A stretch of 64,000 nt of DNA from Tetracentron sinense (GCA_015143295.1 CM026561.1:38568875-38632874); one strand, 5' to 3'; shown: positions 17,917-29,915, numbered from the stretch's first letter. Numbers and translations: made by a program. Notes: a model not told the origin generated them from the sequence alone.

Positions 17917-19510
17917 TGGTGCCGTCTGTGGGAAACTCATAAAAGTCCCTACCACCTTTCATACACCTTGCTCATCATGTCTGACAGAACTCAGATTCCT
18001 CTTGCTGAGGACGTGGCTAGGCCAACTGTTTTGGAGGTTGGACAAACGTCAAGGCCAGCTCCTGAAGTAGATATGTCTTAGACCAACCAAATCATTGCTC
18101 TGTTGTAGCAACAACAGTCGACGTTAGATCGTTTAGTAAGTAACCAACAGACGTTTCAAGAGAGGCTGGATGCTTACGAAAATGATGTCTTCGAGTCTCA
18201 ACTTGAACTCCCCTTGAGTCCAAGAGACGGTGCTTACTCCCCTCGACACCCGGCTTTACAACCACCCAACTGAGAAGATCATCAAGGTAGAATCAGACGG
18301 CCAGAATCTCCACGTCATGACGTCTGAAGAAGACTTTTCCCAAGGCCGGATGTTCAACGTCAGCTCTTCCTATCCCCTCCAAGAGTCCCAGGGGCTAGAC
18401 AAGCATCTCCACCGTTGCATGGCAACCTAGATGAAAGGTCCGTGCCTCTCTATCCTCCCCGTGATGCAGTTAGACTTCGTTCTCCTTTTTTTAGTATGCT
18501 CATGGTGAACCACGAGAGCATGAATATGTCCGTGATGGGCCACAAAATGATTAAGCTCATGCCGAGCCACGAGAGCCATATGTTCGTGATGGTCAGTAGG
18601 ACTTACAGTACCCTCGTGAGGAACTACGAGCCCGTAATGTCCAAGAACCGAATACTCAAATGCATTACGGAGATCAAAGGACGTGGATGACCCCCAAGGA
18701 TGTGGAAGCCATGATCAGTGCCCATATTGGAGGCACAGGTAGAAGTACTCTGGACCAGTTTGCCCGATAAGCAAAGTTGAATGTTGGAACCTCTCCCTTC
18801 TCGGAAGAGATCAACCAGTCATACACCCCTTCGAATTCATGACGCCGAACTTCATCATGTTTGACAGAAGGACGGATCCAGTTGACCATCTGTTCAACTT
18901 CAAGCATGCTATGACTCTCCGTAATCCTGATGATAACCTCCTCTGCAAGGCTTTCCCGTACAGTCTGACAGGAGCAGCTACGAGGTGGTTTCGTAACCTC
19001 CTCTCTGGGTCAATAAAGAGTATGGCTGGACTGAGATCTACCTTTACTGACCAATATATTGTCAATAAGAAGGCAGGCGCGGATTCCCATTTTGCCTTAA
19101 AAATGAAGCCCTTGGAATCTCTCTGAGACTTTATACAACGATTCAGCGATAAAGTCTCGAGCATTGACAAGGTCGAAAGTAGCAGCAGCATAGCTGCATT
19201 CAAGAATGCATTGATGAAGAATTCCAAGATGCACGAGTCTCTTGCTCTCGACTGCCCCACCAAACTTGATGATATGCTGGTACGTGTAGCTAAATTTGGA
19301 GGTTGAGGATGACATCAAGGTTGTAGCATGACCCAGGTTGAGAGGAGCAGCAGTGGAAGCCGTAGAGAGGGCAGATGGAGCATCCACCTTGAAGAAAGGG
19401 AAGAGGCCGAGATATGATTCTTCTGATGATGAGGGATCACTACGGTGTGAACCAAGGGAGAGGATAGTTTATGTGAGTCAGCGGGATCAGCCGGTTCGAC
19501 ACCGGTATGA
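17917..19510 (+). pseudogene. decayed Ty3-type retrotransposon 5' internal region: primer-binding site and gag
   Basis: TGGTGCCGTCTGTGGGAA at about 17917-17934 looks like the primer-binding site common in plant Ty3 retrotransposons. A gag-like frame opens at ATG 17977 (MSDRTQIPLAEDVARPT) but meets stops within 30 codons. The best gag block is at 18839-19126: FDRRTDPVDHLFNFKHAM, LCKAFPYSLTGAATRWF, then FTDQYIVNKKAG. It continues past a TGA as FIQRFSDKVSSI. These are the conserved parts of Retrotrans_gag. No 5' LTR is attached: duplicated host sequence stops only about 40 bases upstream. No protease or reverse transcriptase is found. It is a non-functional fragment. Confidence 0.75.
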
Positions 19511-19511
19511 A

Positions 19512-19861
19512 GTAACTCTGCCTTAGCCCTTAAGGGCTTGGATTAACTAGGCCTTAACCCTACAGGGCAGGGCAGGGCAGGGTTGGACAGGGTACCTTGT
19601 TAAAGGGCTTTTTGGCAGGCCTACCTATGGGCCTATTTATTAATTAATTTTTTTTAATTGATGATCATGTTCAAGGTATTTTGTATTGTTCTTGTTCATC
19701 TTGAATATATTTGGATTTTTTTTTTGTTATGATCGCCAATTGATATGGGTGGGTGCCTTTGGTTGCCTTTTTAAAATAAAACTGAAATGCAAGGAAACTA
19801 GTGGAAAATAATGAACTCGTACATCTCAACTTCACAAATCCCTTCATACCGGATACGACAA
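19512..19861. repeat. truncated copy of the GGGTCA/GGGCAG repeat
   Basis: CTCTGCCTTAGCCCTTAAGGG and a (GGGCA)n run at about 19562-19585 match the repeat at 8360-8880. The shared GGAAACTAGTGGAAAATA end is at about 19792-19812. Confidence 0.55.
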
Positions 19862-22800
19862 ACCCGGGACGACAACTGATCATGATGGCGTGAGTACTAG
19901 GCAAATGCTTTCCATCATCAATTTGTAACTTCCCATTTGAATGAGGTGAACCACATCTTCAGGTTGCCAAATAAAGTCTTGTGGATGCATAGTGCGGATA
20001 ATATCACGAGCATTTCTGATTTTATCTTCTCATGAGAAATAGGCATTGCATACTCTAGATATGCAAGACAAATATGGAATAGAAGTGTCTATGTCAGCAA
20101 ATACTCCACGAGGAAAGTGAAGCCTTATCCAACCATACAAGTAATGGAAGGGGTAATACAAGATTGATGAACCAACCTTTTCCTGGGTCTTCAAACCCCA
20201 ATAAGTGTTTGACAAACCCCGAGAAAGAGATGCCAGAAGGGGCGGCACCAAACTGAATGTCGTCCCAGTAGCCATCAATACTGTTGCCTTAAAAGCCCCA
20301 GGTCGAAGCAAGTCACTTCCATTATGAGGAAAGACGAAACGACACAACCACACAGATAGATAAGTAGCTATCATAGCATCACTCTCTGTCTGGACGTTAG
20401 TAGGAATATTGAGCCTAAGAAATGGACTCTCTTCACCTCTTTGTTGCTTTCCTATCACTGTTGGTTTTGAAGGAAATTGTATTTGTACCTTTATGGCTTG
20501 AGTTTGACATCCCTTGTGGATGCAGAAACCTCTCCTTGAGTCCCTGTACACTTGGGTAAGACAAGGGTTTGACAGCCGTTTAGTTTTGGGAAACCAAAAC
20601 TCAACCCAATCAGAATGCTTCACTTCACTACTTTGCTTCTCAATGACAATCAATGCATAGGCCTTAAAAAAGTATTGACAGGCCTTATGCAAACCAACAT
20701 CGCCAATTCCCAGCAACTCATCAAAGCTAGGAAGGACTTCCTCATAGTACTCTCCCATAATTGAGAGCCCAAATATCAGCTCCATTTACCATATAGAAAT
20801 CCCGATTTCGCCGCGACCAGTAACAAAATAATTGGTCTCCGGGCACCAGACCTCGTACAAGGCTCTGTACATGTCATTAGGCCGATCGTAATCAGTGCAC
20901 GCTACACGAATAACTCCTATAATCTTCTGTCTCTGGCCTGCACCACATCTGATCGTATGTCTCAATACTCTAGTCCCAAAAACCACTGAGAAACTGGATG
21001 TCACCCCTAACATTAATGTTAATCCCCCATCGGGTATGGCGAACCAGAATCTTTAAGGTCAATAATGCTTTTGGGCAATTTGGAGCACAAGAATGATGTG
21101 TGGCAGCGGACAGAGATGGTTGGCTGTCTGGATAGATCACATCCCTCACCAACATATCAGTAGGTGGAGGATATTCACTAAGGGTCTTCATATTTGTGGA
21201 GTCTTCTTGAATCAAGTTTTGTTTCCTCATTACATTAGTCATTGGCTCAATCACATCAAGTCTCAGGTACTCAAAATGTTCTTTTCCATTCTTATAGTGT
21301 CGCTTTACCGCAACATTTGAAAGCAAAGAAGACTGCCTTTCTTAATCGGGACATTAGTGTGAGCATAGAAATTTTACTCACGAGGTTTAGAGTCGCCACC
21401 TATTCATTCAGAAGGGATAAGCCCCGGGAAGTTGGATAAGGTCTTGGTCTGCAAATTGAGATCAGGGTAAGAGGTGCGGTTAAGTCCGGGGAAGGTGTTA
21501 GGCACCCTGAGGCTTTCATTTTTCAATGGTTCCCTACTCCCTAAGATTAAGCCAATTAATGTCAATGCCTTGCTAAAATGCCTAAGTGTTTAAAGTGATA
21601 CTAATCTAAGAAAGAAAAGCTAGACTAGGGTCGAACCCGGGATGGGTTGCCTACGTCTCACAAGGTGAGATCAGACCGAGCGTAGTTCTGGCACTTGAGC
21701 CCGTGCCAAGGCTAGGGGAGTGTTGTGTGTGCACCAAGGGTAGCTAATGGGCTAGTCCGGTAGATTAGAGTTTGATTGACTGAGGGTGGTCAAGTGCAAG
21801 GTATGAGTCCGGTAGGCTTAGGATTAGTCCGGTAACTAGGGTTTGGGCCTGGTAGGCCCAAAAGAGAGTTTGACCAAGGTTAGGATTGCTAAGCATAGTT
21901 GGAATGGTGAAGTCAAGCCCGGTAGGCTAGGGTTAGGTCCGGTAAGCTAAGGGTTGAGGCCTGGTAGGCCAAAGCAAATTTAACCGAGGTTAGGGTTTGC
22001 TAACCGGGGTTAAATGAGAGTTAACCATGGTTAGGACTGCTAACCATGGTAAAAAGTCCAGAAACTGATTTTTTTAGTATTTTCATATTTTACTGATTTT
22101 TCTAGGATTTTTCCAGATTTTTTTGTTGGTTAAAGATTGCTTAACCATGGTTAAAAGTTAACCAAACACGGAGTTTAACCATGGTTAAACAGTCTAACCA
22201 AGGTGAAAATGGTCACAGAGGATATTTATGAAATTCAGGAAATATTTTTAATAATTTTTCCAGAATTTGTGGGGTTAAGGGGTGCTTAACTATGGTTAAA
22301 AGTTAACCAAAGGTAGTTTTAACCATGGTTAAGGGTCAAGTTTAGCCAAAAGTGGGCACAGGGAGCATGGCAAGACCTAGAATGGCCTCTTACTTGGCCT
22401 GAGCCCTGTACAAAATCGAAAAATAAAAAAAATTGAAAATAGAGGTAATCAGATTTCCTCCATTCAGTCAATCTTTTAACCATGGTTTACACTGAGATAA
22501 TTAGGGTTAGGGAGTGAACCAGGGTAAAGTAAAAGCACTGGGGGATAGCCTGGAGTCCCAGGAATCCAATGGGCCAAGTTTGGGCCTCAGGAAAACTCAA
22601 GTGTGGGCCCTACAGGGGCCCAAATTCAGCAAAAGAGAATATTGTGCTGTCGGTAAAGTCATTACCGACAGCTTGCTAACTGGGGTTTAAGGTCATGTTA
22701 ACCATGGTTAGGCTTAGGCCCAGGGTCTGAAATTTTGTAGGCGGATTGCTGAGGGTCAGGGCTACCCATTGGGCCTAGTGTGGGCCCCAGGGGATGCATG

Positions 22801-24319
22801 GAGTGAGCTCCACAAGGGCCCAAAACCACTGTCTAAACAAAAAAATATTGTCGGTAATGTTATTACCAACAGTATGACAGCTTGGGTTTGAAAGCAAACT
22901 AACCCTAGTTAAGGGTTGAGTTAAGGTCTGATTTTTTGAGGGGAGTTAGCTAAGAGTCAGGGCTACCTAACCATGGCCCTGGAACTGACCAGGGCCTTGA
23001 CTAACCATAGTTAACAAGGTAGTTACAGGGAACATAAAAAATGTCGTTAGAGATTCTACTGACATTTAGAGATTTGCCCAGAAAACCGATTTTTCCTCAT
23101 GGGGGATGCACGAGCTGGGATCCAAGGGTTCCCTCATGGCTTGAGGGACCCCCAGACCCTGTAGGGAGTAACAATGCAAGAAGGGAATGGGTTAACCCGA
23201 GTTAGGCCTCAAGGGTATTCTCCCACACCTGTGAGGAAGGTAGGGGGAACCCTATCCTTGGCTGCAAACTGCAGTAATGCAGCAAGAAGAAAGTAAAACA
23301 GACCCCTAGATTAGGATCAGGGGTCCTTACAATACTTGTAAACCAAAAGAAGAAAAGGGTAGGGGCTCCAACCCTACTGTCATGGTGGTGAGGTGGCCGC
23401 AGATGCTGGTGGTGAGGGAGCAAGGCTGGGTTAGGTCTTTGGAGGCCTGGTAATATTCATGGAGGGTCTAAGGTGGTGTTGGAGTGGGTGGACTATGGCT
23501 AGCAGAAGTGGAGTAGAGTTCTCCCTATGGTTTTTCGAAGTGGTTTGAAGAGGAGGGTGGTGGAGCTTATATAGATGAAGGGGAAGAGGCTCAGGGGTAT
23601 TATGGACATTTTTAGAGGCGTGGGGGACCAATGGGAGCAGACCCAAGGTGGCAGAGGGGCGTTGATACGCTGGTTTGTAGAGTTTCAGGGTGGCGGTAAT
23701 TGGATTACCGCCACTCTCAAAACTGTGAATTTTGACTAAAATGGGTCATGCCTTCACAGCTGAAAGTAGGCCTGGCTTGCCATTTTGGGGGTTTTGCCAC
23801 CTATTTTTTGAAATTGAGGGGTGTGGCCCCCACCCTAGTGGACCCTAGAGTGTTGTGGGCCCAAGTTTAAGCCCACCAAAGGCCTTGATTCACTGTTTTG
23901 GGGTTTTGGCTTGGCTAAATGGACTTTGAGCCCGTGGGACTCATACCTAGGTTTGGCTAGGGTTTAGGCTAGGGCTAGGGCTTACCTAGGGTTAGACCTA
24001 GGGTTTAGCTAGGGTTAGCATAGGGTTTAGGCTTAGGGATTGCTAATGGGTCTCGAGTCCGAAAGCTTGGGTTTGCCTAGGGTTTAGGGCATAGGGTATA
24101 CCTAGGGTTCATCTAGGGTTTTTTAGGGCTTGGCTAGGGGTTTGCCTATGGTCTAGGGCTTGACTAGGGACTTAGCTGGAATGACCATGGTTAAGGGTGG
24201 TTAACCATGGTTAAGTAGGGTGTAAAAATTAGGTGCTTACAATCAGCATCAGTAACCCATCCATCTTGAGGGAGATGTTTGTTCCTATTAACGGTATATT
24301 GCGGCTTAGAAGGAGACAT
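19862..24319 (-). pseudogene. plant mobile domain (PMD) protein pseudogene, split by a solo LTR
   Basis: Read on the minus strand from ATG 24319 (MSPSKPQYTVNRNK...GWVTDAD), the frame is cut at 24242 by the LTR and resumes at 21357 (VPIKKG...). A frameshift follows near 21320. Later blocks are LYEVWCPETNYFV with GEIGISIW, then an in-frame TAA at 20786-20788, then EYYEEVLPSFDELLG, DWVEFWFPKTKR, and the PMD core YLSVWLCRFVFPHNG and LRPGAFKATVLMATGT. PMD proteins are related to the accessory domains of plant transposons and to MAIN-like nuclear proteins. With two or more stops, a frameshift and a 2.9 kb insertion, this copy is dead. Family assignment rests on the PMD core motif. Confidence 0.7.
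21358..24241 (-). mobile_element. solo LTR, same family as 14263-16972, minus strand, 2.88 kb
   Basis: On the minus strand it starts TGTAAGCACCTAATTTTTAC and ends CTATGCTCACA. It shares GGTGCCTAACACCTTCCCC (about 21482-21500) and GGTGGCGACTCT with the other copy. A TATA-like word lies near 23569 (TATATAG on +). The flanks are ATTAG (21353-21357) and ATCAG (24242-24246), an imperfect 5 bp target duplication. It interrupts the PMD pseudogene. The open frames at 23202-23646 lie inside it. Confidence 0.72.
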
Positions 24320-24402
24320 GACCTAAAAAAAAAGGATATGTTAAAATGATTTTAAAAAAAAAAAGGATATGTTAGAATGATTTTTTTAAAAAAAGGAGCC
24401 AA

Positions 24403-24765
24403 ATCATCTCCGGTTATCACCCCTAGAGGTCACCACGTGTCTCCTTTGACACCTTTTAACCGTGGGTAAGGTTCACCCACCCCTAGGGTTCACCCACCCC
24501 TAGGGTTCTCCCACCCATTTTTTTTTTGTAAATATTAATTCTTTTTATAAAATTAAAAAACTGTTTTTCATATTAAAAAAACTCTAAAAACATTTTTTTT
24601 TAATTTTAAAAAAGAATTAATATTAAAAAAAAAAGGTGGGTGAACCCTAGGGTGGGTGAACCTTACCCACACAGTTAAGGGGTGTCAAAGGAGACACGTG
24701 GTGACCTCTAGGGGTGATAACCAGATTTTCCAAATCCAGTTATCACCGTAGAGGATTTGACTCCC
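24403..24765. repeat. long foldback element, best-preserved family F copy
   Basis: The left arm begins near 24411 with GGTTATCACCCCTAGAGGTC, then CACGTGTCTCCTTTGACACC and GGGTAAGGTTCACCCACCCC. The right arm at about 24635-24710 is its near-perfect inverse. The loop is A/T-rich, about 130 bases. The right side adds a second GATAACC/GGTTATC pair and ends GTAGAGGATTT. A single strand would form a hairpin of about 100 base pairs. Confidence 0.8.
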
Positions 24766-25019
24766 AAAAGAAAAAGAGGGATATGTTAGAATGATTTAAA
24801 AAAAAAAAAAGTTCAGGGGCTCTCGATTTTGAGAACGGAAAGAAAGAAAGAAAGCAAATCTCTCTTTTGATTTGGGTGGTTGATCTTTGACCACTATCTC
24901 TGAGAAGTCCTTTGTGGCCGTGGCGGACCTCGTGAAGCAAATTCTTACGAAGGGCCGTCGATGATATCAACTCTTTTAAACAAGATTGGGCGGATTGAGC
25001 TCGAACAAAAAAAAAAAAA
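24766..25019. other. A-rich intergenic DNA
   Basis: It contains a (GAAA)n run near 24838 and two poly-A tracts. The minus-strand 103-codon frame at 24743-25054 is low-complexity (Phe runs from poly-A) and is not called. Confidence 0.4.
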
Positions 25020-25021
25020 AA

Positions 25022-25310
25022 GTTCAGCTGTGTCATTGGTGCTCTTAGCAACAATGGATATGGAAAGCTGATTATGGAGGAAGGTGGGGTTGGCCCTCTT
25101 TTGAAATTGGTTTAAAGAAAAGACGAATGGAAGGTTAGGAGAACGCTGCCTAGGCTATCGGTTTGCTAATACGTGACTCGGAGAGTGTCGAACGCGTGAT
25201 CTATGTTGGCGTTTGTGTATCTCCTCCAAGAAAGCAATCTCCCAAAGTTGCTTAGATGTGTGGGTCAAGAAAGAGGGAAACAAGAACTCTGTGAACAATG
25301 GCTATTGATC
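25022..25310 (+). pseudogene. fragment of an Armadillo-repeat gene (ARO-like)
   Basis: From about 25029 the + strand reads IGALSNNGYGKLIMEEGGVG, PLLKLV, then a stop. This resembles the conserved start of the repeat domain in plant Armadillo-Repeat-Only proteins (a glycine-rich EEGGVGPLLKLV segment). Weaker similarity follows through several stops to about 25310. It begins directly after a poly-A run and has no recognisable start or end. It is a fragment, perhaps captured by a mobile element. Confidence 0.45.
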
Positions 25311-25896
25311 TTGTTAAAAAATTTATAAAAAAAAGGGATGAAAAGTGAAGTTGCACCAGCCATTAGAGTTTAAAGAAACAACAATAAAAAAAAAAGGGAA
25401 ACCCTATGCATCACCTACCTTTTGAAGGATTGCTGCAAAGTTGTTGTCCCCTATTTTGGGCTGGTAACGAGAAGCTTCAGATTTCCAAAGTTGGCTCCTA
25501 CGCACATTTCCAAACTTAAGATTGAAAGTGGAGTATCGAGATCCTTCTTATTTGTAGGAAATAGAAGGGATTTTTCCTTGTCCTGTTAGGTGTATGCCTC
25601 TTTGAAGTCATTGTCTTATTAGGTTAATGTCTCCTTGAAATCCTTATCATATCAGGACTTTGTTCTCTAACGTGGATGACTCCTTCAACCCTTATGGGTT
25701 CTTTTTCATTAAGAACTCAAATCCTAATCAAAGACCAATATACTAAACCCAAGTCTTTTAACCAAAGAAATCAAATCCTAGTCAAATAACCCAAGTCAAA
25801 GATCAAAGGGTGGGAAATTCAATTCAATACAAACACTAAGTCAAGGGGAATGCTAACTTCACCCGGGGGCTTTGTCACTATACCCTTGAGGGGCAA
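25311..25896. other. intergenic DNA, no gene; polypurine tract near its end
   Basis: No protein motif is recognised. TTGAGGGGCAATT at 25885-25898, just before a TGTAGAACCC start, looks like a retrotransposon polypurine tract. Confidence 0.4.
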
Positions 25897-26645
25897 TTTG
25901 TAGAACCCTAAAATTTCTCAATTTTACACAAAGGTCCTTACATACTCGTAAAATTATACAAATAGTCTAAAATTATTTTTAAAAGGCCCTAAACATTTAA
26001 ATTGGGGCTAATGACAAGGCATGAGCCACCTACGGCTTGGGTCTAGGCACGAAGTAGAAAGCCCATAAACCCAAAACCCAAAACGCAAGTCCAAATTTAA
26101 ATGGATCACATACTCAAACAAATGAGTTGATCCGTCAACATAAAAAGCCTGAGTATGGACTCAATACCCAAGAAAATAGATGAGACTCGTAAAAGTCTCC
26201 TAAGTCCCTTAAACCACTAAATGGAGTGGGACTCTTGGAATCCTTATCTTTAAAAGCCTATAAATGAGACTCAAAGCTAGAGATTTGAGGATTCAGAAAT
26301 TCAGAAGATTCAATTCAGAAGAAGCAAAAAAAGAGAATTTAGAAGAAGTCAAATAAGAGAATTCAGAAGCATTCTCTAAGCTTCAAAGAAAAGAAATCAA
26401 AGCATTTCAGAGAAGACAAAGCAGCAAAGAAGCCAGTTCTCATTCAGATTCACTTTCTAACCAATCAAGCATGAAGCTCGGAAGAAAGGAAAAACTACAT
26501 CAACACCTTCAAAGAAGATCGAGATTATGCCTTGACCCTCATCTTCTACTTCAGAAAATTCTGACTATTAATCAGAGGATTCTTGAGAGTTGTACCAATT
26601 TTTAAATAAATAACTATTTTGTTCATCTATTATTGCATCCACGAA
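25897..26645 (+). mobile_element. LTR-like block (unassigned family)
   Basis: The block starts TGTAGAACCCTAAAATTTC after a purine-rich GAGGGGCAA. It ends near ATTGCATCCACGAAATTTTG followed by GTGTCGATAGAGAC, which could be a decayed primer-binding site. Internally there is a GAA/TCAGAAG-rich stretch (26290-26480). No target duplication was identified. Confidence 0.4.
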
Positions 26646-26659
26646 ATTTTGTGTCGATA

Positions 26660-27361
26660 GAGACATTTTGGATATAGCAAAGAAAGGGGGCAGGAGGGGC
26701 CTTGTGTCTCTTTTAACACTCCTTAATTGTGATTAAGATTCACCCACCCCTAGGATTCACACTTATCCTTGGTTTTCACCAAAAAAAAAAAAATTTAACC
26801 CCATGGGTCAATGAATTTTAACTAGGGTTTATAAAAAAATATTTTTTTTCTAAAAGCAAAGAATAAGTGGGTGAACCCTAGGGGTGGGTGAATCTTAACC
26901 ACAGTTGAAGTTCGGTTACGCCTTGAGGCTGCAATGTGTCTCTTTTGATACCCTTTAACTATGGTTAAGATTCATCTTCACCTAGAGTTCATCCACTTAT
27001 CCTTGGTTTTTTTTTTAAAAATATTAATTTTTTAAACCCTAATTAAAATTCACTAATTCCTAGGGTTATATTTTTTTTGAAATTTTTTTGTTCTAAAATC
27101 CAAAGATAAGTGGGTGAACCTTAAGGATGGGTTAATCTAAACCACAGTTAAAGAGTGTTAAAAGGGACACATGGCGACCTTAGTGGCATAACCGGTTATA
27201 GCCGTAGAGAATTTCAAACCTAATACATAGATGAGCGAGGTGTAGAATGGGAGTTAAACAAACATTTAAGATAAAAAGATGAGATAAATGCAATTGGTAG
27301 TTTTGGAATTATAAAAAGATTCGATCAATGTTTTGAATAAGGCATCCTCTTTATCTTTATA
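26660..27361 (-). mobile_element. truncated Helitron, minus strand
   Basis: The inverted form of the family interior (AAAGAAAGGGGGCAGGAGGGG near 26681, then foldback arms at 26700-26900 and 26925-27200) leads to a 5'-like end at 27300-27361. The last about 60 bases are the inverse of 27370-27430 in the next element, so two 5' ends face each other. The 3' end with CTAG is missing. Confidence 0.5.
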
Positions 27362-28425
27362 TCTATCTATATATATAAATATAAAGAGGGATCCTCATGT
27401 TCAAAACATTGATTGAATCCAAAACTACCATTTGCATAATGAGTCTTTGAAAACGTGATGAAATTTTGCAAAATTCCAAAACTACTATTTGCATACGGAG
27501 CCCTTGAAAATGTAGATGAAATTTTGCAACATTCCCAAACTATCCTTATCATAATCATAAGCATTATATAAGCCAAACACTTCACTAAAAGTTTGTTTAA
27601 TTCCCGTATTACCCCTCACACATCTATCTATTGGGCTTAAAATTCTCTACGGCTATAACCTGAGGTCGCCATGTGTCCCTTTTAATACTCTTTAACTATG
27701 ATTAAGATTTACCCACTCCTAAGGTTCACCCACTTATCATTGGGAAAAAAAAAATTAAACCCTAGGAATTAGTGATTTTAAACTAGGGTTTAAAAAAATT
27801 AATATTTTTTTCTAAAAACCAAGGATAGGTGGGTGAGATGAATCTTAACCACAGTTAAGGGGTGTCAAAAGAGACACATGACAACCTCAAGAGCGTAAGG
27901 GGACTCCAACCATGGTTAAGATTCGTTCAACACTTATTCTTGGTTTTTAGTAAAAAAATATTAATTTCATTTAAACCTTGATTAAAATTCCCTAACTCCA
28001 AGGGTTAAATTTTTTATTTTTTATTTTTTCTAAAAACAAAGGATAAGTGGGGAACCATAGGGTGGGTGAATCTTAATCACAGTTAAGTTGTGTTAAAAGG
28101 GACACATGGCGACCTCAGTGGCATAATTGGACTCCTTGCTCTCTTGGCAAAATGTTGTGTACGAAGAACGTCTTACCAAGGTGCCGCCCAACCCCTTTCT
28201 TTGTTATTCCCAAAATGTCTAAAGCTTTTTGTTCTTAAAATGTCCCAATATCATATTTCAATAAGCAACATGTCTCTTACAATTTTTTTCCCAAAATGTC
28301 CCTCAAGTTTCTATACCCAAAATATTCCTTAATTTTTTTTTATCGAAATGCCTTCACTAGGGTCCCTCTTCTTAGTCTCTCTCCTCTTCCTCTTTCTCAT
28401 GTGTATCGCACGTGTTGCCCACTAG
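27362..28425 (+). mobile_element. non-autonomous Helitron, 1.06 kb
   Basis: The candidate 5' end is A|TCTATCTATATATATAAAT followed by AAAGAGGG. The 3' end has the stem CATGTG-TATCG-CACGTG (one G:T pair), then TTGCCCA, CTAG (28422-28425) and host T. There is no Rep/helicase coding. The interior carries two family F foldback arms (27645-27900 and 27905-28115) and the CCCCTTTCTTTGTTATTCCC block shared with the other copies. Confidence 0.62.
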
Positions 28426-29143
28426 TTACTATTATAAAGAGGATTCCCCCTATTAAAAAAGTTGATTGAATCTTTTAATAATTCCAAAACTACCACAATT
28501 AAGAAGTGTTAAAAGGGACACATGACGACCTCAATGGCGTAGCTAGACTTCTCGCTCTCTTGGCAAAACGCTCTAAAAGAAGAACTTCTCGCCAGGGACC
28601 CGCTGACCCCTTTCTTTGTTATACCCAAAATGTCCCTCAAGCTTTTTGAGTCTCAAAACATCCCTACGCCATATTTCTATAACCAACGTCGTTTCCCTCA
28701 CAATTTTTTTCACAGGGGATAGAGGATATTAGGGAAAATATGTAACGGAGCTGCGACTTCTATTATGTAACGAAATGGCCGATCTTATTGGTCCATGCCT
28801 CACTTTTAAATACTCATCAACCTGGTTAAGATTTACTCACTCCTAAGGTTAAGCAATCCAACCTTGTGTTAAAAATAAAATAAAAAACTAAAATCATAAC
28901 TTTAATTTAGTTAAGCTTAACCGGGGTTAAAAAAGTTATCAAAAGGGATACGAGGACACGAATTAAGTTAAGTAGCAGACCTATGGGTCCGCTTATCACT
29001 GCTCTATCCAAAATGTCCCTCAAGTTTCTATACTCAAAATATTCCTTAATTTTTTTTTTCCAAATGCCCTCAATACGTTCCCTCTTCCCAATCTATCTCC
29101 CTTTATCCTCTCTCTCATGTGCATCGTAAGTGCTGCCCGCTAG
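28426..29143 (+). mobile_element. second non-autonomous Helitron, in tandem
   Basis: It starts directly after the previous CTAG with TTACTATTATAAAGAGGATT (same family 5' sequence, with the leading TC lost or changed). It ends ATGTGCATCGTAAGTG (weakened stem), CTGCCCG, CTAG (29140-29143), T. Internal CCCCTTTCTTTGTTATACCC and AAAATGTCCCTCAAG match its neighbour. Confidence 0.55.
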
Positions 29144-29198
29144 TATTAAACAAGTCAAAGCATTAAAATGCTAGGCTTGTGTCAGGCAGGCTTAATTC

Positions 29199-29445
29199 TT
29201 TAAGTGGGTGTTAAGATTACGCCCAGGCCAGCAATAGAACAATATTGATGGGCTAGAACACATTACACACGGTAACCTTTTTGGGATCACAGTCAATTGT
29301 GATTGAACTCGGGAGTGTTCAATCGCACCCATAGGTCAACATGTGTGCCTTTTAACATCCATTAACTGTAGTTAAGTTTCACTAACCCTTAGGGTTCCTC
29401 AATCTTACCCTAGTTTTGAGAAAAAAATATTAACCCTAAGGGTTA
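29199..29445. repeat. 5' flank of NAC B, left of the CACTA insertion
   Basis: Matches 9730-9975 (GATGGGCTAGAACACATTAC, GTGATTGAACTCGGGAG, TTAACCCTAAGGGT). It ends with the TTA target duplication at 29443-29445. Confidence 0.85.
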
Positions 29446-29462
29446 CACTACAAGAAAACTAC

Positions 29463-29915
29463 CGGACAGACACGGAAATCTTCCGTGTCTGATACTAAAT
29501 TTCCGTGTCTACTACTATTAGACAAGGAATTAACGACCGTGCCTAAACCGTGACTGTTATGAGCGTGGCTGATGCTATTAGGCACGTAATTAATTTTCTG
29601 TTTCTAATAAAAGTATTAGACACCGAAATATTTCCTTGTCTAATGATAATTACCGTAAATGTGAAATTATATATGACGTCACATTGTTCAGTGTCTAAAG
29701 ATAGTATTAGACACGGAAAAATATCTGTGTCTAATAATTACAACACCTGAATTATTTCCGTGTCTAATATATTTTTGACACGGAAATAAATCCGTGTCTA
29801 ATACTCTAATATACGTCATATATAAGATTAGACACGGAAATAATTCCGTGTCTAATAATGTATTTCCTTATGAATTACATATCAGACATGAAAATATTTC
29901 CGTCTCTGATAATTT
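29463..29915. repeat. CACTA left subterminal repeats
   Basis: There are more than ten copies of GACACGGAAAT / ATTTCCGTGTC-type words in both orientations, several as palindromic pairs (ACACGGAAATAATTCCGTGT). In En/Spm elements such arrays bind TNPA. The short 66-codon frame here is not a gene. Confidence 0.85.
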
